Origin: Telmatactis stephensoni
Lineage: Eukaryota > Cnidaria > Anthozoa > Actiniaria > Isophelliidae
Length of the DNA stretch: 64,000 nt
Assembly: GCA_029948255.1 (NCBI GenBank)
Contig: JALIZF010001700.1
Coordinates: 124,001-188,000 of the forward strand
Direction: 5' to 3'
Shown here: piece after piece, positions 1-10,945 of the stretch
Layout of the letters: each line of letters begins with the position of its first letter
How positions within the stretch are numbered: the first letter of the stretch is position 1
The notes under the pieces: generated by a model
The model's database searches: none
The model's input: the letters and a program-made list of their open reading frames with translations, nothing else
What the model was told of the DNA's origin: nothing
Made by a program: the position numbers and the translations under genes

Positions 1-169
1 ATACGATTTTTTAGCTCTTCCATTCCGGCGTTCAACAGTAATATATGACTTAAAATGGGAATCAAAGATGCCGTAGTGGCAGCGCACTCGTCAACTTTGA
101 TCGAGGTCTCGAGTTTGATACCTGAACTTGGCACTTTCATGGTAAGTTCTTGTTGGGCGGGTCTCTTCC

Positions 170-240
170 TTGATTCGAGGGTTTTCATCCGGTTTTCCTC
201 CCTCTGCAAAAGTCAAAACGCTAAATTCCGATTCAATCCG
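170..240 (+). repeat. possible SINE body fragment
   Basis: This stretch resembles part of the SINE body at 57.7 kb. Both have a run reading roughly CGAGGG, T-rich, CCGG, TCCGGTTTTC, CTCCCTC. No A or B box is seen upstream here, so it would be a 5'-truncated copy. The match is short and judged by eye. Nothing else is recognised between positions 1 and 375. Confidence 0.35.
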
Positions 241-375
241 TGAGTTAGCCGTCTCAAGTGCATTAAAAGGCCTGGCTATTTGCTATGAATTTTCCTACCG
301 CGTAATGAAAAATAGCCTTATTTTGGTTTCGACCGTAAATGGAAAATTATTTGTAGAAAAAGCGATTTATTTTTA

Positions 376-767
376 CAAACTGAACATTTTGGTGCCAATT
401 TTATAAGGTGGGATGAGTCAAGTGACCTGTTACGTCACAAAAAATGCTTTTCAATTTGCGGTAGTGGAAAGAATAGCAACCATTGTTTTTTCTACATTTT
501 TATACTTATCTCAAGGTGTTGATTATGAATATGTTTTGGCTACTCGACCAACTATCAGTAGGAAGATATTATGCAAAATAGGTCACGTGAGCTCAATTTT
601 TCACGTCAATGCAAATATCTCCTTAACAAATATCGATGGTCGAGCAGATGTAGAAAAAACAGTGGTTCCTATTTTTTCCGCCACCGCAAATTGAAAAACA
701 TCTTTTGTGACGTACAGGTCTGTGAACTCCTCCCATCTTATGAAGTGGCACCAAAATGTTAAGTTTG
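376..767. mobile_element. MITE-like element with ~115-bp inverted repeats
   Basis: The left arm, starting CAAACTGAACATTTTGGTG, is repeated in inverted orientation at the right end, which closes with CACCAAAATGTTAAGTTTG. Similarity continues inward for about 115 bp, including TACGTCACAAAA and TTTTTCAATTTGCGGT, and ends near a shared TCTACA and CTCGACCA. The 60-93 codon open frames inside are by-products of the arms and show no domain. No clear target duplication was found. It is a non-autonomous DNA transposon by structure; the superfamily is unknown. Confidence 0.75.
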
Positions 768-1410
768 ACAAAATATTTTAAGTTACCAGGAATCATCAAG
801 ACTTATGCTTGGAACACATTGAATTAATTCTTTAAAATCCTGTAGGCCTTATTGTACTTGAGGTGCCCTGACTTAGATTAGCACAGAGTTGTTTTCAGGG
901 CTCGATAAAATTAAAAGAATGGAAAAAGTAATTTCATTTTGTTTGGCGATTCAATAATTTTCTCGCGCTTATGTGGACAGGGCTAACAGAGCGGAGCTTT
1001 AGTTAAATGTCATCTTATAATGTATTTATTTGTTGAAAGGAAATGATGATCAGGACCAACACTAATACAGGGTCTTAAAATATCCGATAACTTTTTGCTT
1101 TTGCGATTACGTCTGTCTGCATTTGACCCTCACGTCCTTATGGATGAGGATGTGAAATCAAAAGATCTTGGGAACCTTATCGAAATTGCACGATTCTTTA
1201 CTGTCTCGCTAAGCTTACAAATCTCAGCTAAACGACTTCATCATATAGACGTTATTTGATGCACATACTAGAGTGATTGCTACATTACGACATCTTTCAA
1301 CCATAAGCAAAGTGTCAATCTTTTGTTTGTTTGTTTAGCTTACCCCACCCCAGGAGATTTTACTGTAGACAGTAACTATAACTACATTAATATTAATTCT
1401 CACTGATTCG
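768..1410. other. non-coding stretch, nothing recognised
   Basis: No open frame, repeat or RNA structure was recognised here. It lies 3' of the minus-strand chitinase. Confidence 0.5.
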
Positions 1411-1499
1411 TTTATTAATGACAAAAATGTTTCGATTATTTAAATTTCTTATTAATTATTCATGTTTGCTGACCTTTGCCTTCCTAAGCTGGTTTTATT
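1411..1499 (-). terminator. two AATAAA poly(A) signals of the chitinase
   Basis: TTTATT occurs on the plus strand at 1494-1499 and 1411-1416, which is AATAAA on the minus strand. The first is about 20 nt past the chitinase stop codon and the second about 105 nt past it. Position and strand fit cleavage signals for the chitinase transcript. The hexamer is common in AT-rich DNA, so this is suggestive only. Confidence 0.5.
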
Positions 1500-1519
1500 T
1501 TTTAACTAAATCATTGCTA

Positions 1520-2952
1520 TTAAGAGCATACGCAGTTGGCAGGTGGGCAGTTTCCAAGGGCACAGTTTGCCTTACACCAAGCATCCATGTTAGCATTGCC
1601 AGTCCAAGCACCAGTAGCTTTACAGCCCCCAACGCCGCCACCTCCTCCTCCTCCTCCTCCTCCTCCTCCTCCGCTAGTAGTTGGCTGAGGACCTTGTGTA
1701 GTGACTGGGGATGAAACAGTAGAAGGCAGGTACAGGAGTGACTGGGAATGTTGGTTGGACACCAGATGTCAGATACTTCTTGACTGCATTCATCAATGGA
1801 TATTTTCCTTGACCGCAATGTTGGCCTGAAAAGTCATCCAAGTCGATTGCCCAGAACATAACACCACGAAGGGAGTTCCTCTTGACTACGTTGTCGATTT
1901 TGTAGATCAAGCTCCTTTGATCGTCAAAACCAACCCACGTCTTGTCTTTGTAACCATAAGGGGCCAATCGCCTTGTTTTTATGGACCACGGTAAGTCCAA
2001 GTTTGCAGATCTCATAATAGGCAAGGAATCCCTCTGCACCTGTGTATTGTCCTTTTGGTGTAAAAGTGTAATCTCTGGCGGCATCTAATCCATTGTTGGC
2101 CGGATTTGCAAGTCCAAATGCTCGTCCATATGTACCAAGCCCAAGTACGATCTTGCTAGCAGGCATTCCATTTCTAATACCAGGTTTTTCCCATGTATCT
2201 CTGTTGTTCATCCAATACCAGATGGCAAACGGTAGGGTAAGCTTATCTCCCTCTGGTCCCATAGCCGTGTGGTGACCGGTCTTTGATTCCCAAGTACCGT
2301 GCAAATCGTATGTCATGACGTTGATCCAGTCCAATGGTTTCGATATTCCTTCTATATCGTATGCTCCCTTGATGGTCCACAGCCCAGCAGCAACAGCAGC
2401 AGTAAGGAGCAGTCGTTCTTTACCTGTGGCTTTGGCTTCCGCTTCAAAGGCAGCTCGAAGTTCTTCACACAAGAGTGTAAACCGTCCTTTGTCACTCTTA
2501 GGAGAACCTCCTCTCATTCCTGGATATTCCCAATCCAGATCCAATCCATCGAATCCATGTGTTCTCAGTGTCTCGATAGCAGATTTGATAAAGATGGCTC
2601 GTTTTTCTTTAGTTGCAACCATTTTGGAGAATGGGCTGTCCTTTTCCTCGTGTGTCCATCCACCAACTGCTATTTGGGTTTTGAGTTTGGGATTGATCTT
2701 CTTGAGGGCGTTGATTCGTTTGTACAAGTCGAAGTCGTTTTCTTCGTACTTCTCCAGTTTGTGAGTGGTACGACTTACTTTAGCAAAGGAATGGATCACA
2801 TGGGTACAGAGAAATGGATCGATGTCCTCGGGCCAGAACGTGCCCCCTTTGGGACGATACTGAGACCAGTTAGTGTAATAACAAATACGAACATACTCTG
2901 ATGCGATAAGAGGCACGAAGCCCACCAGAAGCAGCAGAAGAATTCGAGACAT
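1520..2952 (-). CDS. GH18 chitinase, intronless copy with two apparent frameshifts
   Basis: This is a family 18 glycosyl hydrolase that would cleave beta-1,4 links in chitin outside the cell. The start at 2952 gives a signal peptide ([18 protein letters not shown]). The GH18 barrel follows, with CYYTNW near residue 25, GGW near 98, the catalytic DGLDLDWE at residues 135-142 (acid E142) and MTYDLHG. The frame breaks near 1960-1965 (GGCCCC on the coding strand). The next frame continues the domain with [15 protein letters not shown] and [15 protein letters not shown] second 1-nt shift between about 1705 and 1745 leads into a Pro/Thr linker, a 13-Gly run encoded by GGA repeats, and a six-Cys module ([17 protein letters not shown] onward) that is probably chitin-binding. 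The stop is at 1520-1522. Both breaks look like one extra base. There is no intron over 1.43 kb. It may be a retrocopy, a young pseudogene or an assembly indel; the family call is firm. Confidence 0.9.
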
Positions 2953-3004
2953 GTTGCAAGTTCTCCTTTTTCTCCAACAATATAAGACATATATCCTTTG
3001 GATA

Positions 3005-3014
3005 GTTATATAGC
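3005..3014 (-). promoter_or_regulatory. TATA-like box upstream of the chitinase
   Basis: On the minus strand the sequence reads GCTATATAAC, about 55-60 nt before the chitinase ATG. A start site about 30 nt downstream would leave a 5' leader of roughly 25 nt. AT-rich background makes chance matches likely. Confidence 0.3.
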
Positions 3015-3189
3015 GTAGGATTGCATAAATTGATTTTAGCTATATACACAAATGTAACGACACGTGTTTTATGGGAGCTGTAATATTTGAACAGAAGGTA
3101 TAACCTTATTTTGTGTTGACTTTTTCTCTGTCTATTCATTTTATCAGCTTTATTGACTTTAAAATGGCGGTAGAAATCAATCCAAAACG

Positions 3190-3252
3190 AGCAAAAAAAA
3201 AAAAAAAGAGAGAAAGAAAGAAAGATAAAAAAGAGAGAAAGAAAGAAAGAAA
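3190..3252 (+). repeat. A-rich / GAAA microsatellite
   Basis: A run of about 14 A is followed by imperfect GAAA repeats. It lies just upstream of the chitinase. Confidence 0.85.
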
Positions 3253-4362
3253 TTAAGAAGAAGAATATTGGATAACTTGACTTTTTTCAACAAAAGTAAA
3301 ACAATATTTGTAATTTTTGTGAGCTAATATAATGATATCGGACTTTCTAAAGTTATCGATATAAAGTAGTTGTTTCGACTATTACTAACACTAGCGCCTT
3401 TCCAGATAAATTTCTCGACTTGGTATAGGGCGACAGGATACCATCAATATAACTCGATGCTTAGACAGTCTCACTGAGGTAGGCATGCATTATTTTCGCT
3501 ACATCAGTGGTATAAATATGGTACGCGTAATTATACAAACTGTGGTAATAGAGTTTATAATTTGAAAGAGCCTAAAGACATTTTTTTTGTAATTTATATA
3601 AAACTTACTATCTGAAATAGGACGACTACAAAATCAGAGGTGTCTAGGGTTAAACATACAAGACAAGACAATAGAAGATTTTTATTAGCTTTCTACTCTC
3701 TATACAGTATTCAGGAGTTAGTGCTAAAATAAAGTATATATATAGTATCATGAATTAAGGATACCACTTTCGCAGCCAAAACTGATGAATAGATATTCAA
3801 GACTTTCTTACTTGCACTCCTAAAATGTTTTTGTTATCAAAAAGATTGTTATCATGCATTATCATTAAAATGGACGATTTATACCTCCCTCCCCCTCAGC
3901 TCCACCACTTTCAGACCCTCTCAGTCGTCCTATATCGCCCCAAACCGGTTCCAACAACTTTAGAATTTATTGATTATCTATAGCTATTGTTTTGAGTCGT
4001 GATTTTAAAGCTATTTATATCAAAGAGATCCATATGTACAAATTTTCAAATCATGTTAACAAAGGAAGGCGAGAACTGACAATTGGACCTCACGCCGATC
4101 GGCAAATCAGATAAGCATACATTACTCGCGGCCAACCCTCTCTTTATCCTGCGTGCTCCTCAAAAAAGGCAAAAGACGACGACATCAAAAATAAAGAACA
4201 ATATTAAGCAGGCAACCAGCTATAGCGAGACAGATGCAAAAACACTAGCTGGACCCGATTTCTTTTTCTAAATGGAAAAGGAGGGGAGTCTTTCTTTGTT
4301 AAGAGACCACGTTATAAAGCAAAAATAACTGAAATAGTAATTCAAATGTTACTTTAATCCTT
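3253..4362. other. non-coding stretch between chitinase copy and remnant
   Basis: No exon of a second chitinase and no repeat array was recognised here. The sequence is AT-rich and stop-dense in all frames. Confidence 0.5.
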
Positions 4363-4581
4363 TCATATTTGTGCATTAATCTTTAAAGCGTAAGTACATT
4401 TACAGATATCTGATAGACAAATACCACTAACACATTTAGCATATCTATATTTGCATTTCCAGTCCAGACTCCTAGTTGATTACACACACCACTACCACTA
4501 CCACCACCACCTCCCGTCGATGGTGTCCCGATGGGAGGAGGGGAGGGGGTATTCACTGGAAGAGGCGGGGCTTGGTCGTTG
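4363..4581 (-). pseudogene. last-exon remnant of a second chitinase (linker plus Cys-rich module)
   Basis: Read on the minus strand from 4581, the sequence encodes a Pro/Thr linker (QAPPLPVNTPSPPP), then TGGGGGSGSG, then VCNQLGVWTGNAN. This parallels the linker, Gly run and [12 protein letters not shown] of the chitinase at 1.5-2.9 kb. After NAN a frame change gives KCVSGICLSDICKC, matching the C-x4-C-x4-C-x-C end of the intact module, with a stop at 4363-4365. The start is preceded by CACCTGCCCCACCCTTAG, a good 3' splice acceptor, so the parent copy probably had introns. No GH18 exon is recognisable further upstream. It is best read as the tail of a decayed tandem duplicate. Confidence 0.7.
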
Positions 4582-4897
4582 CTAAGGGTGGGGCAGGTGA
4601 CATATAGCTATAATAGTTGTATCTTCAAAGATAACAGTGCATGGTATATTGTCAGTCATACATGTTGACATTTTTTCTGTCTCTACTGAACGACATTATT
4701 TTTCACAGCTTTTATAATGTATTCGTGGAGGCATGGATCAAAGTAAAAACTGAGTTGAAGCTAAGAATAGAATAACAAAGTGATTACCCCTTTTTTATTA
4801 AAGCATTTTATATTGAAGTACAAAAATAAGTAAAGGGCTATTAGAGAAACCGTATTTTAAAACATCTTTCTCATTACTAGCTGTATAGGGTGATAAT

Positions 4898-4941
4898 ACA
4901 AAAAAAAAAAAAAAAGAAAGAAAAACAAGAAAGAAAGAATA
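4898..4941 (+). repeat. A-rich / GAAA low-complexity tract
   Basis: A 15-base A run is followed by AAAG-type repeats. Confidence 0.8.
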
Positions 4942-5027
4942 AATAAGAGTGCTTTCATATTGTATATATTTATTATATCTTATATTTTTTATTTAACTGA
5001 TAGAATCTACCGTGTTTAAATAAAGTT

Positions 5028-5208
5028 CTTCTATTCTATTCTATTCTATTCTATTCTATTCTATTCTATTCTATTCTATTCTATTCTATTCTATTCTATT
5101 CTATTCTATTCTATTCTATTCTATTCTATTCTATTCTATTCTATTCTATTCTATTCTATTCTATTCTATTCTATTCTATTCTATTCTATTCTATTCTATT
5201 CTATTCTA
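5028..5208 (+). repeat. (ATTCT)n pentanucleotide microsatellite
   Basis: More than 30 uninterrupted units of CTATT follow directly after AATAAAGTTCTT. That lead-in resembles a retrotransposon 3' end with a short repeated tail, so the array may have been seeded by one (inference). Confidence 0.97.
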
Positions 5209-5276
<68 letters not shown>

Positions 5277-5278
5277 AA
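5209..5278 (+). repeat. (GAAA)n tetranucleotide microsatellite
   Basis: About 17 perfect AAAG units abut the ATTCT array without a spacer. Confidence 0.97.
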
Positions 5279-8200
5279 ACCGGCGGATCTTGGTTATTTT
5301 GATACCGTATTCATAATCGAGTCTTTGCAATTTTAACTCAAAATAGAAAAGATAGCATTAATATCCTCATTGTCTGCTTATATAACAACTTATTATGAAA
5401 TGGGCATGTCCTATTCACCGCGTTTTTAAACAAAAACAGTGAATATAAGACTAAATCGTGATATATATGATTATCTTTAACAAGCTTAACTCAACTTAAC
5501 ATAGCACACACTAGTCTACTTCAGCAGCAACCATAGTGACGTGCTTGAAACTCACTTAATCTCCAAAGTACCGGAATCTTTTGACAAAAAATCTCCAATT
5601 ATTCTATAATCAATACTTCTATCTTATAAAGCCCTTCAGGACATGTCCCTTTGTGACTCTGAAGAGACAAGCAGACTTGAGATTCGCATGATCGGCTCCA
5701 CTTGCTCCACTGTACGTACGTTAATTTTCCCATTATCGTAAAGTCATGTCTTGTTTTTATTCAAGTTTAACTGAGGTAATTTCGTACAAAATAAAACTGA
5801 ACATAGATTTTTGATGAAATTTCATACAGTTACTAACTAAGTTTTACTGATTTCAAAAATTAAATAAAAATGGAGGTTACGGTTTTCTTATGCTAGATGG
5901 CGGTAATTTCATTTTTGAGGCCGTGCGCCAGCAATTTTCGAAAACGGAAAATCGAACAAAAGGCACTTGTCATTGTAACATCAATTTATTGTAAGCATTG
6001 AAATGTTGAAGTCATTCTATCTTTTACACATCAAACAAAAAGTAAAACCTCAAAACTTTGCAAGAAAATTTAAGTGTCGTAAAAATTAAAGATATTTCGA
6101 CACCAGTACATGCCCTAATATTAGCTTGAAAACGTTTTTCTACGGTAAGTATTTGAGAACATCTCAAAAACGGAGCATAAATGTTTGTTAAAATTGAAAT
6201 ATCTGATAGTTTATCTTACTCTTGTTGATTTGACATAATAAAAACGATAGGTCATCGTGTTCGTTTTTGAGCTACAACTCGCTAAAGTACGAATTTTGTC
6301 CTCAAAATAGGCTTTGACAGAGGGAGGACTAAGGTGAGTTTAGACGAAAAAGTAAGAAAAAAGCCGATATCTCTTTCAGTGTTTCCCAAAAAGCCCTGTG
6401 TCAGTGTCTCTAGTCTTCTTTTGTTGGTTTCAGAGTTATTTAAAAAATTGTTTTCTTATCTAAATGGCCGCAATCTTGAAAACTTGCAATTTCTCCGTGT
6501 GCGCAAGCTCGCACATGGTAGATCGTGCGCAATGCAAAATTACGGAATTACTTTAAAGACTTTATAATTGCAATGTTTTCAAGTTATTAGATCCAGAGAT
6601 TGAATCTCTGGCTGCCAGAGATTTTGTTCCCTTTACGTTTCATTCCCCCAGCTAATTATTAACGAAACGTACACGAGCCAAATGTCTGGCACCCAGGGGA
6701 TAAGTTCGTAAGTCACTCGGGAAGATTTTTACAGAGATGTTAGAGAATTCATCAAAATCGAAGTCCCTCGGGAATTTGAACTCGCGACTTACTCAATTTT
6801 TATTTACCCATAATTCCTTCGAATATCATGGCACCATCTCGTGAGGTTTTCTTCCACTTACCACGTTTTTGAAATTGCTGTAGATAATGTTACATTGAAT
6901 ATTGTTACATTGTAAAGAGTTACATTGAATATTGATACTTCTGTACAAATGCTTGCCTGGTTATCGGTTAATTTTTATGTAGCTTTAAAATAGAAGGGCG
7001 AAGCTTATCGTCAAATCTGATGGTGAGATATATTTCACGCAAAGCTAAACGAATATTTCTGATTGATTCTAGAACAAAACCAGTAAGATTAAGACTATGA
7101 GGTTTCGGGGACGAACCTAAAGGTCGAAAAACCGCTGTTTAATGTCTGGTTAAATTGCCTTTTTCTTGATAATGACATGATGACATCATAATCAAGGAAG
7201 TTTGTAAAATTGATTATTCGTTCTTATCACCTTGCTGTCAGGGATCATTACTTTCATTTTAAAATTCCATTACTTTCTACTTAGCACTCTTTCAAACAGA
7301 AACATTTTCGCTCAGTTTTATGCATAATTCTTAATGAGTGGTGCCATATATCCCACCTCCCGCTGAGCAAACTCATAAAACACCCTATAAATGCGATTTG
7401 ACGATCCTTCTTTATTATAAAAGTAAACTTCCATTTCTGATCAGTGAAATGTAAACACTATTCGCGTTGTTGGCAAATGCGAATCTCATGTTTGTCATTT
7501 TCAGCGGAAGTAAACTTTACTCATGTGAGTTTATAGCATTTGGGCCTTTTAGTCAGTTATATTAACTACTATGTTTATCGCACTGTCATCTAAAAGTGCC
7601 TTTTAGCTGTATCATATGTAATAAATATGTATCGTTGTTTACCAAATGATTCATGTCCTCCATAGAATGATCAAAGACTAATCTAGAAATGACCAAACTT
7701 GGATGTTTGTGGATAAAATTACTGATGTCATTTTCAACCTGCAAACATAAGTCTTTTTACTGAATACCTTTCGTATCCAACAAACCGCAACAAAAAAGAA
7801 AGAAAGGTGTTGAACAGAAAAGGGAGAGAGAGGGAAAGGAGAATTTCTGTCAATCGAGATTTCCGTTCAACTTGCATCAGACAAGGAAGCAATGATAAAT
7901 TAAGCTGCAAGGCAGACAGGACAATAGGTGGGCAAAATCACAAGCAGAGAAATCGTCTGTGTAACTTGTGGCGAGCAATAAAACAAGCTGGCTAACGATC
8001 AGAAGGAGAGACAAGAAAGAGAAAAGCAAAATATTGCGGCAGTTTTTCACTACAGGTGCCCTTTTAGCACCTTTCCGCAAACAATCAAGGAAGAAAGGAA
8101 AAGAAAAGGAACGAATCTTTAAGCTGCGAAGCTAATTGATCTTCCAATTACCTTGCAGCAAGGATCTACGTAGGAAGGAAAGGGAAAATTGAGCAAAAAT

Positions 8201-9985
8201 TGAATATAAGAAGAGGAATCTTTTATTCTAATTTCTCAGAAAAAGGAAAGGAAGGAAAAAAAAAAAAAAAAAAAAACGGAAGAAGTCGGAGAAAATCTCT
8301 GCAAGCAGCGGGCTGCCAATGTTTTTCAGTTAACAAAACCATTTGCGGTTTTAATCCATCGAAGAAACAATCGGAAGAATACATTATGTTTTCGCTAAGG
8401 AGGATACAACGGATGGAAAGATCTTGAAGGAAGGTAAGCCAAATGTGGTGTACATTTCAGCTAGATGGAAATATCTAGGATATCATTGCAGTGACTGCAT
8501 TAACTCCGTAGGAACGAAGTCTTGAGTTTGTTAAATCAAAAATGGCCGCTTCTTTCTTCGATTTTCAAACGTTTTAGTCTAGATGAATATATTCTAAAAC
8601 ATCATAAAGAATTTAAGGGCTAAACCGAGATAAATAGCTTTTGTATTTGAATTGCTTTGAAAAATACGACGGAAGTATATAATTTGGACGAATACCGCTA
8701 TTACTTGTCAGAATTTGTAGCTGTTGCGTAGAATTTGCCGTAACAACGAAGTTTAAGGAAGCACAAAAGATCATTATGGAAACTTGCAAAACCGAGTTCC
8801 TTCCTGGCTTGACCTGATGCACAGGTCCTGATCTGGCAAACCTTCCAAAATTAGCTCGTGGTCCCTGTCTGTTAGGCCAAGAATGAGTACATATACATGT
8901 ACAAATCGGACACCTACTGATTTCCAAAAGGCCGTTTAATATGAGTTTCATTTAAGTATCACAAGCTAGGCTAATCTGGGTGCAGTCAAACAAAGAGCGT
9001 TATTACCTCTTGATAATAAATCCCTTTTCAGCAAATAAACCGATTGGATAACAACATGTCAATTTATATGCTGAATGAAGATCCATATAACGGACAGTGC
9101 GAGCTACTTTCTGTGAACTCGGCGCGCCAAATCCACCACCTTGTTTCTGGTTGGTGGGTACTTTCCACTAATTCTACCGCAAAGCCTTGTGGTTACTTTT
9201 GAATCTGCAAATTCGACTTTATAGAACATATTTAGTCAGCTTAATGCTGGACGTATTCAGGCGATTTTTGTATCAGACATATGTGTAGAGTTCAGTGAAG
9301 TAGGCGTCAGTTTGAATTCTCCATCCTTTAAAGTTATGAGAACTGAAAGTTAGTGATGTTTATTGCTGAGGTTCAAGCTCTCGATCAAGGGGGAAAATGC
9401 TTTAAGATAGTTCTTATTTTTGCAGCTTATGAATATCAAATAAGTGCTTTAACACATACCACTCGCAAACCAACTGTGAAAATGGTTAATACTGCAACAA
9501 AGTGAATTCTCATAGACTTGGGTTTCTCTTCAAAGGTAAGTGTGCCCTTGAAATTAATCCATGTTTTATAAATATTTAAGAGCATTTTTATGGTATATTT
9601 TTTGTACTCTACTGAATAGTTTCATCAACCAACTAACGGTAAGTTAAAATTAATCCTTTTAGAATATTTTAAGATCATTTTCGATCTTTTTATGAAATCA
9701 TAAACACCTGTTAAATAGGAAAATCTAGTGAAAATGGCTTACATGCTTTAGAGTTGTTAAAATATGCTTGAATTTGTAAACAGAGGAGCTTGTATTCATC
9801 CGAATTACTTAGCTGCAGTTCATCTTATATCAGGAGTACGTACCCTTAATACAAGATGAGCGGCTACGTAGTTCGTATGTCTGGTAAATAAAAACTACAG
9901 AAACGATGTTTCAGAAGAAATTTAAATTACCACAATTTTTTTTGAACTCAGAAAACATATGATCAAGATGGAAGATGAATAAACC
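5279..9985. other. 4.7 kb without a recognisable gene
   Basis: Only short, domain-free open frames are present. 7800-8280 is purine-rich and contains an A run at 8256-8276. A 112-codon minus frame at 8613-8951 shows no domain, no signal sequence and no splice context and is not called. Confidence 0.5.
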
Positions 9986-9988
9986 AAG

Positions 9989-10040
9989 AAAGAAAGAAAG
10001 AAAGAAAGAAAAGAAGAAAAAAAGAAAGAAAGAAAGAAAA

Positions 10041-10103
<63 letters not shown>

Positions 10104-10385
10104 ATGAATGAATGAATGAATGAATGAATGAATGAATAAATAAATAAATAAATAAATAAATGAATAAATAAAAAATAGAGAGATAGATAAATGGATAAAT
10201 AAATCAATAAATTAATTAATTAAATAAATAAATACATAAATAAATGAATAAATAAACAAATAGATAGATAAATGGATAAATAAATAAATTAAATAGATAA
10301 ATTGAATAAACAAATAAATAAATAAACAAATAAACAAATAAATAAACAAACAAACAAATAAATAAATGAATGAATAAATAACAAA
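9989..10385 (+). repeat. (TAAA)n/(TGAA)n compound microsatellite
   Basis: About 400 bp of AAAG, then long TAAA and TGAA blocks, then degenerate TAAA/CAAA/GATA variants. It is one expanded and partly decayed tetranucleotide array. The 98-codon minus frame across it is an artefact. Confidence 0.95.
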
Positions 10386-10589
10386 TTAAATTCCAAGATG
10401 GTTTAGTTTCACAGAATAATAATTCAGCTATCTTCCTCTATCAGACATGAATGAAAACACCAAGCTAACCGGAAGGTCCAACGATTCCATCATTTTGATA
10501 AGACAAGCTATATTTATATCGGCATTTGTAAGATTTATCTTCAATGCATAAAAATTCATGCAAATCGTTATGGATGTTTTTTCATGATA

Positions 10590-10945
10590 GAGTGCATTTC
10601 ATATGTCTGTGAAATAAGATCAAGTTATTTGTGCCTATTTAGTTGCTATTTAGTTGTTATTTAGTTACTACCATTGAACCAGAACTTTCTTATAATAGCA
10701 ATACAATGGATGTGTAGAAAGTCTGTTTCAATGAAAGAAACAATGAAGTTCATTTGAAGTAATAAAGTAATTAAAAGCTATTATGCAAAGTCATTTGTCT
10801 CAATTCTCTTGTGTATTTGATGTCTCCAGTGTATTGCTATATATTATAAGAAAGTTCTGGTTCAATGCTAGCTATAGTGACTAAATAGCAACTAAATAAG
10901 CACAAATAACTTTGATCTTATTTCACAGGCATATGAAATGCACTC
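10590..10945. mobile_element. 356-bp MITE with ~115-bp inverted repeats, TA-flanked
   Basis: The element starts GAGTGCATTTCATATG and ends CATATGAAATGCACTC, with TA on both sides (10588-10589 and 10946-10947). The arms stay closely similar for about 115 bp, including GAAATAAGATCAA, GTTATTTGTGC, TTGAACCAGAACTTTC and ATAGCAATACA. About 130 bp of unrelated sequence lies between them. TA duplication with long inverted repeats fits a Tc1/mariner-type non-autonomous element. No transposase frame is present. Confidence 0.85.

Noticed and set aside
413..694. 93-codon open frame
   Set aside because: It lies within the inverted-repeat element at 376-767 and spans both arms, with no domain.
2299..2901. 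200-codon plus-strand frame
   Set aside because: It is the antisense shadow of the chitinase coding sequence.
8613..8951. 112-codon minus-strand frame
   Set aside because: No domain, signal sequence or splice context. The length is within chance for this amount of DNA.
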